A stretch of 64,000 nt of DNA from Odoribacter sp036657595. GTDB taxonomy: Bacteria > Bacteroidota > Bacteroidia > Bacteroidales > Marinifilaceae. Under the pieces are notes generated by a model. The model ran no database searches. It worked only from the letters and a program-made list of their open reading frames with translations, and was not told where the DNA came from. How positions within the stretch are numbered: position 1 is the stretch's first letter; each line of letters starts with the position of its first letter. The translations under genes and the position numbers were made by a program. The stretch lies in contig JAVXFZ010000006.1 in the NCBI GenBank assembly GCA_036657595.1, positions 1 through 64,000 on the forward strand, in the 5' to 3' direction. Of this stretch, positions 37,479-46,306 are shown piece by piece.

Positions 37479-38507
37479 CTAAAATAAGCTTGACTGCCAC
37501 GCTTCCGGTTCACGCATCTCTTTCCCAAGATGCTGATAGGCCAATTCTGTCACTTCCCGTCCACGCGGCGTGCGTTTGATAAATCCTTCTTTAATTAAAA
37601 AAGGTTCATACACTTCCTCCAAAGTGCCCGCATCTTCACCGACAGCCGTCGCGATAGTAGTCAATCCGACAGGACCTCCTTTAAATTTTTCAATAATAGT
37701 CAATAATATCTTATTATCCATCTGATCCAAACCATACTGATCAATATTCAAGGCTTCAAGAGCATAACAAGTGATTTCTTGATCAATATTTCCATTCCCT
37801 TTCACCATAGCAAAATCACGAACACGCCGCAACAAAGCATTGGCTATACGGGGAGTTCCTCGGCTACGGGCTGCAATCTCTCCTGCCGCCTGACTGGTAA
37901 TCCCGATATTCAAGATAGAAGCAGAACGATGAATAATACCCGACAAAACATCAATGTCATAATATTCTAAATGACAATTAATACCAAAACGGGCACGTAA
38001 AGGAGCTGTCAATAAACCGCTCCGAGTCGTAGCTCCAATCAAAGTAAACGGATTGATCTGAATTTGTACAGAGCGAGCAGCAGGTCCCTTATCAATCATA
38101 ATATCAATTCGGTAATCCTCCATCGCTGAATAAAGATATTCTTCCACCACCGGACTCAGTCGATGGATCTCATCAATAAAAAGCACATCATTTTCCTCCA
38201 AATTAGTCAGCAATCCTGCCAAATCTCCCGGCTTATCCAAAACCGGACCGGAAGTAATCTTAATGCCTACTCCCAATTCATTGGCAATGATGGTAGACAA
38301 TGTTGTTTTCCCCAATCCAGGAGGTCCGTGTAAAATCACGTGATCCAACGATTCACCTCTCATTTTTGCCGCACGGACAAATATCTCCAGATTATCAATG
38401 ATCTTTTGTTGTCCCTGAAAATCTTTAAAATTCAACGGTCGCAATGCCCGTTCAAATTCTTGATCGGATTCTTTTAAAGAATTTTCTCTGATATCAAATT
38501 CGCCCAT
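37479..38507 (-). CDS. ruvB: Holliday junction branch migration helicase RuvB
   Basis: AAA+ motor that drives branch migration with RuvA. From ATG 38507 (MGEFDIRENSL) it is 342 aa, the family length; an ATG 11 codons upstream adds atypical residues. Walker A GPPGLGKTTL, Walker B FIDEIHRLSP, sensor GATTRSGLLTAPLRARFG, and the C-terminal winged helix ending TPRGREVTELAYQHL. RuvA and RuvC are not nearby. Confidence 0.96.
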   Translation of the reverse strand: MGEFDIRENSLKESDQEFERALRPLNFKDFQGQQKIIDNLEIFVRAAKMRGESLDHVILHGPPGLGKTTLSTIIANELGVGIKITSGPVLDKPGDLAGLLTNLEENDVLFIDEIHRLSPVVEEYLYSAMEDYRIDIMIDKGPAARSVQIQINPFTLIGATTRSGLLTAPLRARFGINCHLEYYDIDVLSGIIHRSASILNIGITSQAAGEIAARSRGTPRIANALLRRVRDFAMVKGNGNIDQEITCYALEALNIDQYGLDQMDNKILLTIIEKFKGGPVGLTTIATAVGEDAGTLEEVYEPFLIKEGFIKRTPRGREVTELAYQHLGKEMREPEAWQSSLF

Positions 38508-38602
38508 ATACTCTAAATAAACACAAATATTCAACGGCAAATGCCTAATTTATCTTCCTCTTGAATGTCAAGCGGTCACAAAATAAAAAGTAAGTCAACA
38601 GA

Positions 38603-38634
38603 CAAAAATAGTTGCCCAAAAGTAGAAAAACAAA
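38603..38634 (-). promoter_or_regulatory. Candidate promoter of ruvB
   Basis: Minus strand: TTTG (38634-38631), 20 bp, TATTTTTG (38610-38603). A second -7-type box TACTTTTG lies at 38624-38617. The leader would be about 90 nt. Confidence 0.55.
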
Positions 38635-38693
38635 ACATCAACTCAAAGAGTTAAAATCGAAAGGTATAAATTTAATGGACTTACGGTCATCCG

Positions 38694-39677
38694 TCAATGA
38701 ACTTCATTCCTGCCCAAAAATTTCACAATATCATCTTCAATTTTCTGAATTGGAAGATAAGCCCCAAAATTCATATTTTGGCGCAACTGCTCATCCAAAC
38801 TATTCCGACCTCGATACAACTCCCGAATCATTTCGTTGGTCACCGTTTTATTCCTTTTTTCCGCCCTCAACATCGCTTTACAGACTTCTTTGCAAACGAA
38901 AGTGATGATATCATATAGATTATGTCCCCGAATAAAAAAATAAACCGTATCAGGCGAAAGCCCCAACTCCTCATATTTTCTCCGGACACATTCTAAATCA
39001 GCTTTTGGATACTTTCTACCAAAATAAGACACTCGACGCTCCACCCGCATACGCAATTCATCCAAAGCACGAGCGGCATTATCAACAGCCACAGGATAAA
39101 TTTTAGAAGTTGCTAAAGAAATATAATTATTAAAATCATTTTTACTAAAAATCAGAGGATCCGCATTCTGAAAATAAAGATGCCAAATAAAAAGATCATA
39201 AAGAATATGGGAAAAATCCGTCAAAAATTTTCTAAAATCAAACGTACAACGTCCCAAATGTGTCACTCGACAACAAACATCCTCCAAACCATCCGCATAA
39301 CAATGGTGATTCTCAAAAGAATACGTATAAGTCTGAAAAACAAAATGCTCCACATCAATCTTCTTTTCCCTTAAAAGATAACGGTAGTCACTATCTATAC
39401 AAATAAAAAAACTGGGATTGAGATAACTGAAATATTTCATACATTGGGTGACGCCACTCGTCTCGTGTCCATATTCATTTCTCGATCCGGCAATAAAATG
39501 AAACTGATCGTGAGGGCGAAAATGTTCAAATATACGACTCCAAAACACAACATCGTCCTTATTTTCCACGTGTACAGCCGCCCGACAGCGGAACATCTTT
39601 GCATCCATAGCAAATCGTTTCGCCGCATTGGCAAAATGCATTTCTTTCGTCCTATTCTCTTCGCGCACACCAAACAT
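38694..39677 (-). CDS. DUF4435 (TOPRIM-like) protein, AriB-like
   Basis: About 327 aa from ATG 39677 (MFGVREENRT); a TTG four codons earlier is possible. The first 100 residues show a TOPRIM-type acidic pattern: E38 in HVENKDDVVFW and D95/D97 in FICIDSDY. The FENHHCYADGLEDVC segment is typical of DUF4435. DUF4435 proteins pair with ABC-type ATPases; in PARIS the DUF4435 protein AriB is the effector nuclease. It follows the ATPase gene by 77 bp, same strand, and is probably co-transcribed. Function here is inferred. Confidence 0.78.
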   Translation of the reverse strand: MFGVREENRTKEMHFANAAKRFAMDAKMFRCRAAVHVENKDDVVFWSRIFEHFRPHDQFHFIAGSRNEYGHETSGVTQCMKYFSYLNPSFFICIDSDYRYLLREKKIDVEHFVFQTYTYSFENHHCYADGLEDVCCRVTHLGRCTFDFRKFLTDFSHILYDLFIWHLYFQNADPLIFSKNDFNNYISLATSKIYPVAVDNAARALDELRMRVERRVSYFGRKYPKADLECVRRKYEELGLSPDTVYFFIRGHNLYDIITFVCKEVCKAMLRAEKRNKTVTNEMIRELYRGRNSLDEQLRQNMNFGAYLPIQKIEDDIVKFLGRNEVH

Positions 39678-39754
39678 AGGCAACGTCAAATAATTATCGC
39701 AATATTTTAAAGCTTACTACACCTTATTTCAAAAACTGACATAAACGCCATCAA

Positions 39755-40618
39755 TCAAAGGACTTCACTTTTCGCTTCCAACCGACTATTTTTAATCAGA
39801 TCTTCCACAAACACCAACTTATCTCCCCAACCATCTCCAAACAAACTGGGTGAATGTGTCGAAGTGATGATCTGGCAATTCGGATTCAAGCGACGTATCT
39901 CCTCAAACAAACGATATTGCCATTCGATATGCAAAGAAATCTCCGGTTCATCCATCAACAAAATATAAGGCTGTTCTTCCATCAAAAAAACGCGCAAAAG
40001 GATCAATAACAATTGCTTCTCTCCGGAAGAAAGCTTATACAAAGGGATCACCTCTCCATTATCAATAAAAATCAAATGATTGGTATGCGGATCTATCTCG
40101 ATCGTTTTTTCTGTTTTAGCAAACAAACGATCCACCGTTTCAAAAAAAGTACGAATACGCTCATTGATTTTCGTTGCCTGTCCGGGAAAATTCGTCGCTT
40201 TCAAACGATAATCCGAAAATGACGAACTTTCTCCACCAATATCATACACAATCGTATGCAAATCGTTATACAACTGGCTAAATTCCCTTCCTGCTTTCGG
40301 ACGATCTCGAAATGGAACATCAAACGTACTGATCTTTTGATACTTCACCTGTGTCAAAAGTGCCTTTAATTCTGCTGCAGTCGTTTGTTTCCGATAAGCG
40401 ATGACATTATCATCAATCGCAATATCCACCTCCACCCCGTACATTTTCAACCGCTTTATATCAGCAGTCAAAATAGAATCCATGATATTAAACAAAGTAG
40501 TTTTACCACTTCCATTAATACCAATTAAAATATTCACATCCGGATTCAGGTCCTTCCATAAGAAATTGTACTTATTCCACAAATTCCGAATTTCTATACG
40601 ATGTACTGTATTTGCCAT
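39755..40618 (-). CDS. Small ABC/AAA-type ATPase paired with DUF4435
   Basis: 287 aa from ATG 40618 (MANTVHRIE). Walker A GINGSGKT at 33-40, ABC signature LSSGEKQ at 196-202, Walker B ILLMDEPE at 219-226, switch H255 in STHSP. This is the SMC/OLD-like soluble ATPase type (AAA_21/AAA_23), without membrane helices. About 155 residues separate Walker A and signature, with no long coiled coil, so it is shorter than typical AriA. Its partner gene lies downstream. A single -7-type box is at 40697-40704. Confidence 0.85.
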   Translation of the reverse strand: MANTVHRIEIRNLWNKYNFLWKDLNPDVNILIGINGSGKTTLFNIMDSILTADIKRLKMYGVEVDIAIDDNVIAYRKQTTAAELKALLTQVKYQKISTFDVPFRDRPKAGREFSQLYNDLHTIVYDIGGESSSFSDYRLKATNFPGQATKINERIRTFFETVDRLFAKTEKTIEIDPHTNHLIFIDNGEVIPLYKLSSGEKQLLLILLRVFLMEEQPYILLMDEPEISLHIEWQYRLFEEIRRLNPNCQIITSTHSPSLFGDGWGDKLVFVEDLIKNSRLEAKSEVL

Positions 40619-40696
40619 AATCAAAAAGTTAGAATTCAAAAACAGCATTTAGAAATCATCCGCAAATGCTTACCGCATTTTTTAAATACCTCTCAA

Positions 40697-40704
40697 CAAA
40701 GATA
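40697..40704 (-). promoter_or_regulatory. Candidate -7 box for ATPase/DUF4435 pair
   Basis: Minus strand TATCTTTG, an exact TAnnTTTG. No TTTG at the right distance. It lies between the GH3 stop and the ATPase start, so the pair may be transcribed separately from the GH3 gene. Confidence 0.4.
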
Positions 40705-40739
40705 AGAAAGTAAAGACAAAAATCCCAATTCAATTCATA

Positions 40740-43073
40740 CTATTTCTTTTCCTCCAATGCTCTCACCGGTAACAAAACCCGATGGACCTGTTCTGTTTCA
40801 CTATTTTGATCCACCGTAAAATGAAGTTGTTTGCGACAATCTCCGGAAGAAACACTCCAAAGAGCTTGATAACTACCCGACTCCACTGCCCAACAATGAG
40901 CCTGTTCATCAAATGAAGCCAATTCAAACGTCGGTATCAAGAAAGAAACCGTTTCACTCTCACCGGGCTCTAATAAACGCGTCTTTGCAAAAGCTTTCAA
41001 TTCCTTACAAGGCTTAACCATCGTCTTCGCCGGAGCCGCAAGATACAACTGAACCACCTCTTTCCCCGCACATTTCCCTGTATTGATAATCTGACACGAC
41101 ATCTCATAACCATCCGCCGTCTTCTTCACAACCGGATCTTTATAGTCAAATTTAGTATAAGACAGTCCATACCCAAAAGGATAAGAAACGTTCACCTTGA
41201 ATTTATCAAAATAACGGTAACCGACAAAAATACCTTCTTCATAAAGCGTATAATCAATATTCCGGCGATCCGCACCTTTCGGACCGGTATAAAATTCCCT
41301 ATAAATATCGACAGCCTCCTGTCCGGCAATCACCGGAAAATTATGTGAAGAAGCCGCATCTTCATAATGTAATGGGAAGGTCATCGGCAACCTGCCCGAC
41401 GGATTCTCCTGTCCGGATAAAAGATCCGCCACAGAATGCCCACCTTCTTGTCCCGCCTGCCACGCTAATAAAATAGCATCCGCCTTCTCCTTCCACGAGG
41501 CGGTTTCTATCACCCCACCAACATTCATAATCACCACCACTCGTTTCCCTGCTTTCCGAAAAATCCGTGACACCTTTTCCAACATTTCCTGCTCATCGGA
41601 ACAAAGATTAAAATCGTCCACCACTTTCCGATCCGTATATTCTCCCGCATTACGTCCCAACGTGACAATCGCTATATCAGAGACTTCCGCTTTCCGACGG
41701 ATCAACTCATCCGTCAATTTCCATTCGGCAATACGGGGAGGAGTGATATGATTATACTTCTTCTTATCTATTTTATCTTGCTCCGCTTTTATATAAGCCT
41801 CATACTGTTTTTTCAATTCAGCGTCCAAGCGATACCCGGCTCCAGTCAAGCCTTCTTCCAATGAAATCGTATAAGCCTCCTCCACATCGCCACTTCCCGT
41901 ACCTCCGGCACTAAAACGATACGAAGTATTTCCAAACACAGCGATATGACGGACACCCGCAGCCAATGGCAATGTCCCTTTTTCATTTCTCAACAACACC
42001 ATACCCTCAACAGCAGCCTCCCGAGTGATCGTAGCGTGCTTCTTTAAATCCGGAGCATCCGAATAATGATAATTCTTAAAACGAGGAGTTTTCAAAATCA
42101 ACTCCAATACCCTTTTCACATTCCGATCCACCTCTTCCATCGACAGCCTACCGGATTTCAACGCCTCCCTGATCGTATCTTGTTGCCTCACTTTTCCCGG
42201 CATCAACAAATCATTTCCGGCATACACCTGTGCTGCGGCATTCCGTCCGCCAAACCAATCCGTCACCACCATCCCCTGATACCCCCATTCATCCCGGAGG
42301 ATCGTCGTCAACAAATCTTTACTTTCAGAAGTATACACCCCATTGATTTTATTATACGACGACATCACCGTCCAAGGCTGAGCCTCCTTGATCACCCTCT
42401 CAAAACCTTTCAAATAAATCTCCCGCAACGCACGGGGAGAAATCACAGCATCATTGGCAATTCGATTTGTCTCTTGATTATTCACAGCAAAATGCTTCAC
42501 AGAGGTACCCACCCCATTCCGCTGCACCCCTTTCACCATCGCCGTAGCAATCTTTCCCGTCAGAAAAGGATCTTCAGAATAATACTCAAAATTACGTCCA
42601 CAAATGGGATTTCTCTGTATATTCAAGGCAGGAGCTAAAAGCACATCACACCCGTATTCAAGTACCTCATTCCCCATCGCATCACCAACAAATTCCACTA
42701 ATTCAGTATTCCAAGTAGCAGCCAGCAACGTAGCCACCGGAAATGCCGTACAATAATAAGATTGCTCACTGCTATCCCGATAAGGACTAATCCGCAAGCC
42801 CGCCGGTCCGTCAGCCATTACAATAGCCGGTATCCCTAAACGAGGAATAGGGAAAGTCGTCCCGGCAGCTCCCGGCACAATCTTATCTGTTTCGCCCACT
42901 GCCACCCATATATCCTCTGTCACCTCTCCCGTACCCGTTAATAGACAAATCTTTTCATCCGTAGTCATTGCTCTCACCACCTCTTCCAATGACGATTGCC
43001 CCAAACGGGGTAAAGTATCCGCCCACATCATAGCGGGGCACATAAAAAACAAGCAAAAAAAGAATAATTTCAT
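40740..43073 (-). CDS. Glycoside hydrolase family 3 beta-glucosidase-like
   Basis: 777 aa with signal peptide (to about residue 18, MMWA). GH3 N-terminal domain: ADGPAGLR (87-94), substrate-binding VKHFAVNNQE (192-201), nucleophile D272 in VVTDWFGG. GH3 C-terminal domain from about 360 and a fibronectin type III-like domain in the last 110 residues (SYPFGYGLSYTKF precedes it). Probably periplasmic, acting on beta-linked oligosaccharides. No SusCD pair or other CAZyme is adjacent. Confidence 0.92.
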   Translation of the reverse strand: MKLFFFCLFFMCPAMMWADTLPRLGQSSLEEVVRAMTTDEKICLLTGTGEVTEDIWVAVGETDKIVPGAAGTTFPIPRLGIPAIVMADGPAGLRISPYRDSSEQSYYCTAFPVATLLAATWNTELVEFVGDAMGNEVLEYGCDVLLAPALNIQRNPICGRNFEYYSEDPFLTGKIATAMVKGVQRNGVGTSVKHFAVNNQETNRIANDAVISPRALREIYLKGFERVIKEAQPWTVMSSYNKINGVYTSESKDLLTTILRDEWGYQGMVVTDWFGGRNAAAQVYAGNDLLMPGKVRQQDTIREALKSGRLSMEEVDRNVKRVLELILKTPRFKNYHYSDAPDLKKHATITREAAVEGMVLLRNEKGTLPLAAGVRHIAVFGNTSYRFSAGGTGSGDVEEAYTISLEEGLTGAGYRLDAELKKQYEAYIKAEQDKIDKKKYNHITPPRIAEWKLTDELIRRKAEVSDIAIVTLGRNAGEYTDRKVVDDFNLCSDEQEMLEKVSRIFRKAGKRVVVIMNVGGVIETASWKEKADAILLAWQAGQEGGHSVADLLSGQENPSGRLPMTFPLHYEDAASSHNFPVIAGQEAVDIYREFYTGPKGADRRNIDYTLYEEGIFVGYRYFDKFKVNVSYPFGYGLSYTKFDYKDPVVKKTADGYEMSCQIINTGKCAGKEVVQLYLAAPAKTMVKPCKELKAFAKTRLLEPGESETVSFLIPTFELASFDEQAHCWAVESGSYQALWSVSSGDCRKQLHFTVDQNSETEQVHRVLLPVRALEEKK

Positions 43074-43261
43074 AGTGCTGTAAATAATTAGTAAAACAAA
43101 ACAACCATCGACCTATTTCAGAAGCGAAAATCAAATCACAACCTAAAATCGAATCAGTCCACAGACTTAATTTTAAGTAAAAGTCTATATTTTATTACAA
43201 TTTACAACCTATTCAGAAAAGAAATAACAGACAGACAGGCATTTATTGATATAGATCAAGA

Positions 43262-43843
43262 TCATTTCATCCGACCTGCCCGAATGCGACTCAACGTTTC
43301 AGGAGTCATCCCCAATAAAGAAGCGATATAAATCTGCGGAACCCGCTTGATGATCTCCGGATGCTCCCGTTCCAATTTCCGATAACGCTCCACCACCGTC
43401 TGTCGGCAACGGGCGTCCGCCTTATGTTGTGAAATCAACAACGAACTTTCCAATATCTTACAATAAAGCCGGAGAATGTCAGCATCCACCTCCATCAACT
43501 GATGCAAGCCGTCGTGAGGAATCTCATAAACGACCGTCGGTTCCAAGGCTTCTACACAAATAGAACTCGGCATTTGTCGGATAAAACTCTCCAAACAAAC
43601 GAACAAATGATCTTCATAAGTAATATGTTCTGTCACTTCATAATTCCTCTTCCGATAGAATTGACGCACGATTCCCTCTTCCACCATCCCCATTGATCGG
43701 GCAATTTCCCCCTCCGCCACAAACAATTCATTCTTCATCAACTCGCGCCGGACAAGGATCTCCGACAGACGACACAGACTCTCCTCACACAACGGAAAAG
43801 TCCGCTGCGAAATTTTTACTGCCACCGCCAAACGTACATCCAT
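43262..43843 (-). CDS. Crp/Fnr-family regulator, cyclic-nucleotide-binding-like
   Basis: 193 aa. Cupin-like effector domain (about 20-120, with EGEIARSMGMVEEGIVRQF), long helix, then a compact DNA-binding end: VPQIYIASLLGMTPETLSRIRAG, the form common in Bacteroidetes Crp/Fnr proteins. No cysteines for an Fe-S cluster are placed as in Fnr. It starts 7 bp after the stop of the D-threonine-aldolase-like gene, so the two form an operon and the regulator may control it. Confidence 0.87.
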   Translation of the reverse strand: MDVRLAVAVKISQRTFPLCEESLCRLSEILVRRELMKNELFVAEGEIARSMGMVEEGIVRQFYRKRNYEVTEHITYEDHLFVCLESFIRQMPSSICVEALEPTVVYEIPHDGLHQLMEVDADILRLYCKILESSLLISQHKADARCRQTVVERYRKLEREHPEIIKRVPQIYIASLLGMTPETLSRIRAGRMK

Positions 43844-43850
43844 TTCCCAT

Positions 43851-44948
43851 TTAAATATGTTGAGCCATCTTCCCGTCTCCCATCTGATAAGTCTTCATCA
43901 AATCAGCCGTCATACAAGAATGCACCGGCAATACGGTAACAATATCTCCCACGTGAAGTCCGTCCAAAAATTCATTTGTACACTGCAACACGCCGTGCTC
44001 CTGCGATAAAGCAGCTAATTCCACGCCGGGCACAATCTTTCCCCAGAAATCACTCCGATTCTCTGCCACCAGCCCATACAAAGGTTCACCTTTCGCGTTA
44101 CTGATATACTCTTTAGAAAAATGTACTCCTCCCCCATAGACCACCGCCTGATTCCGATCCCGATTTATATCCACCACCGGACATTTCACAGCAAGTGCTA
44201 TATTTCCCCACTGACACGCCCCGATCTGCAACTGAGTGACATCATAAAAGACAAAATTACCGGGACGAATCTCATCCGCCACCCCAAATTGATCCGCCAA
44301 AGAACAAGAAGGAGTATCCCCCATCGAAATCTTTAACTGCGGATAGCGACCGATATACCTTTCTTTGATATTCCTCAACAACCGCAAACTCTCCTTATGA
44401 ATCTGTAACACCTCCTCTTTAGAATGTGCCCCATAAGTATGCCCCGCGTGTGTCAAAAATCCTTGAAACTTAATATTCACATCCGGAGCCACACTATTAA
44501 TAATCCGGTCGATCGTGTCATAATTATTGGCATCCACGCCTGCCCGGTGATAACCGGTATCTATTTTCAAATACACCCCCACCGGATATTTCAAACAAGC
44601 CGACAACTGCCGGGCTCCTTCCGAATGAGCCAACAACAAATTCAAATGAATCTTCGAGGCCAAAGCATTTATTTTTTCCTGTTCCAGACAATTCACCGGA
44701 AAAGCAACGGTAATATCATTCCATCCCCATTCCGCAAATTTCATCGCCATATTCAAAGAAGAAACGGTGATTTTATCTACACCACACGCCCGGAACCATT
44801 CCCCTATCTCCCGAGATTGATGAGTTTTAAAATGCGGACGAAAAACAACTTTTGCCGTCTTTGCCTTTGCCGCCATACGCGCAATATTATTCTTACAAAT
44901 TTCTTCGTTCAAAACCATAGTTGGCTCGATGACCTGGATGACACTCAT
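43851..44948 (-). CDS. PLP-dependent D-threonine aldolase / D-serine dehydratase-like enzyme
   Basis: 365 aa. Fold-type III PLP enzyme (alanine-racemase N-terminal fold): PLP lysine K41 in FRPHFKTHQ, FLTHAGHTYG, GDTPSCS and PGNFVFYD. The C-terminal domain carries a metal site of the DSD1 type, VLPVHSCMTADL. Likely cleaves or dehydrates a D-3-hydroxy amino acid (D-threonine, D-serine or 3-hydroxyaspartate); which one cannot be told. Operon with the Crp/Fnr gene. A -7-type box is at 45000-45007. Confidence 0.87.
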   Translation of the reverse strand: MSVIQVIEPTMVLNEEICKNNIARMAAKAKTAKVVFRPHFKTHQSREIGEWFRACGVDKITVSSLNMAMKFAEWGWNDITVAFPVNCLEQEKINALASKIHLNLLLAHSEGARQLSACLKYPVGVYLKIDTGYHRAGVDANNYDTIDRIINSVAPDVNIKFQGFLTHAGHTYGAHSKEEVLQIHKESLRLLRNIKERYIGRYPQLKISMGDTPSCSLADQFGVADEIRPGNFVFYDVTQLQIGACQWGNIALAVKCPVVDINRDRNQAVVYGGGVHFSKEYISNAKGEPLYGLVAENRSDFWGKIVPGVELAALSQEHGVLQCTNEFLDGLHVGDIVTVLPVHSCMTADLMKTYQMGDGKMAQHI

Positions 44949-44999
44949 TGGATTTTTTATTTAAATAAGGTTAAATAATAAAGTCTATTGACCCATCGC

Positions 45000-45007
45000 C
45001 AAAATTA
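45000..45007 (-). promoter_or_regulatory. Candidate -7 box for DSD1-like / Crp operon
   Basis: Minus strand TAATTTTG, exact TAnnTTTG; no TTTG 19-21 bp upstream. It directly follows the terminator of the preceding locus. Confidence 0.35.
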
Positions 45008-45030
45008 AACAATAAATCCCGAAATAAAAA

Positions 45031-45068
45031 AAGCTTTGTTTAATCATTTAAACGATTAAACAAAGCTT
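45031..45068 (-). terminator. Terminator of the SusCD-type locus
   Basis: Arms AAGCTTTGTTTAATC (45031-45045) and GATTAAACAAAGCTT (45054-45068) pair perfectly; on the minus strand a run of Us follows (AAAAAA on the plus strand before 45031). Confidence 0.85.
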
Positions 45069-45100
45069 AAGCCTCACACCTTAGTCTTCAATAGGAAGCG

Positions 45101-46240
45101 CTAAATATCCCCCATCATTTTCTCAAGCAAAGGGAGAATATCCTTTTGTCTAAAATCCTTCGCTAAGATTTTCCCCTGCGGATCCACCAACACAAGATGA
45201 GGAATACCCTTGATACAATAACGATCCATCACCTGATCTTCCCTTTGTAACATCAAATGATACCAAGCACTCTTATCCTCGTGAATGGCATTGATCCAAA
45301 GCTTTTTCATCCGATCGGATGAAACACCCAATACAGCCAAATTCCCATTTTTAAAATGCGTCAAAGCCTCCAACAGCCAAGGTGTTTCTTCCCGACACCA
45401 ATGACAATAAGAATTCCAGAAATCCACAATAACATACTTCCCACGCAGATCGCTCAATTTCAACATCTGTCCCGCCGTATCAAGTCCCACAATCTCAGGA
45501 GCCTCTGACCCGATAGCACAACCGGCATACAAAGCCAACTGCTCTTCCATCCGGGTAAAATAATTTGTCTTCTTTGCCTGATCGCCAAATCCGGATAAAT
45601 AAGCCTGTTCCTCCTTCACTTTTTCCAATGTCGGGAAATTTTTATGACGGAACATCTTAGAATAGTACAAATAAATACCAAATTCATTGGCTTTATTGGC
45701 TTTCATCCATTTTTCAGTCAATACATATTCCTCCCTATCTGCTTTTTCATAATAAGGTACCGACTCTTCTTTGATCCGTGCCATCTCCTGCTCATCCTTC
45801 TTCTCCCGGGCTTTGAAAAAAAGATCAGTCAACGAATCCGTCTGACGACGAGCAACTATCTTGTTTTTTTCCAATAAATAATCACGGTATTTTTGATCAA
45901 GCGAGGATCCAACAACCACCCAATTGATCATATCCTCTGCCATTCTCCCCGGTTTCACCTCCATCGTCACCGATTCCAAAAAAAGATATCCCCCCACACC
46001 GGCATTCGTTTCCAGAAAATAAAGTTCCGGCTTGATATTCTCTTTCTGAAAGACAAACTTACCCTCTTTCACAACAGCCGAATCAATTATCCGGTGACGG
46101 CTGTAATATTCATCCACAACCTCACACAGATACACTTTATCTCCCTTCAGATTTCCCATTTCTCCTCGGAGTACTAAGTTATTGCCACGACCTATCCCGA
46201 TCGTGCAGCATAATAAAATTGTTAAGTAAAAATTTTGCAT
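45101..46240 (-). CDS. TlpA-like disulfide reductase with DUF4369-type N-terminus
   Basis: 379 aa with a signal peptide (to about residue 20). N-terminal beta domain (about 20-110; GEMGNLKGDKVYLCE, typical of DUF4369), helical middle, thioredoxin domain from about 245 with active site SYCHWCREE and cis-Pro KGIPHLVLVD. Periplasmic thiol reductase. It is the last gene of the sigma/FecR/SusCD locus, after a hairpin at 46261-46298 that may reduce its transcription. Confidence 0.87.
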   Translation of the reverse strand: MQNFYLTILLCCTIGIGRGNNLVLRGEMGNLKGDKVYLCEVVDEYYSRHRIIDSAVVKEGKFVFQKENIKPELYFLETNAGVGGYLFLESVTMEVKPGRMAEDMINWVVVGSSLDQKYRDYLLEKNKIVARRQTDSLTDLFFKAREKKDEQEMARIKEESVPYYEKADREEYVLTEKWMKANKANEFGIYLYYSKMFRHKNFPTLEKVKEEQAYLSGFGDQAKKTNYFTRMEEQLALYAGCAIGSEAPEIVGLDTAGQMLKLSDLRGKYVIVDFWNSYCHWCREETPWLLEALTHFKNGNLAVLGVSSDRMKKLWINAIHEDKSAWYHLMLQREDQVMDRYCIKGIPHLVLVDPQGKILAKDFRQKDILPLLEKMMGDI

Positions 46241-46260
46241 CTTTTTGTATATTCATTAAA

Positions 46261-46298
46261 AGGATATCAAAAACCAAAGGATTGGTTTTTGATATCCT
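46261..46298 (-). terminator. Hairpin between PKD-like lipoprotein and TlpA-like genes
   Basis: Arms AGGATATCAAAAACCA (46261-46276) and TGGTTTTTGATATCCT (46283-46298) are perfect complements with a 6-nt loop. No strong U tract follows on the minus strand, so partial termination or RNA 3'-end protection is likely. Confidence 0.65.
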
Positions 46299-46306
46299 CA
46301 TTTTCT

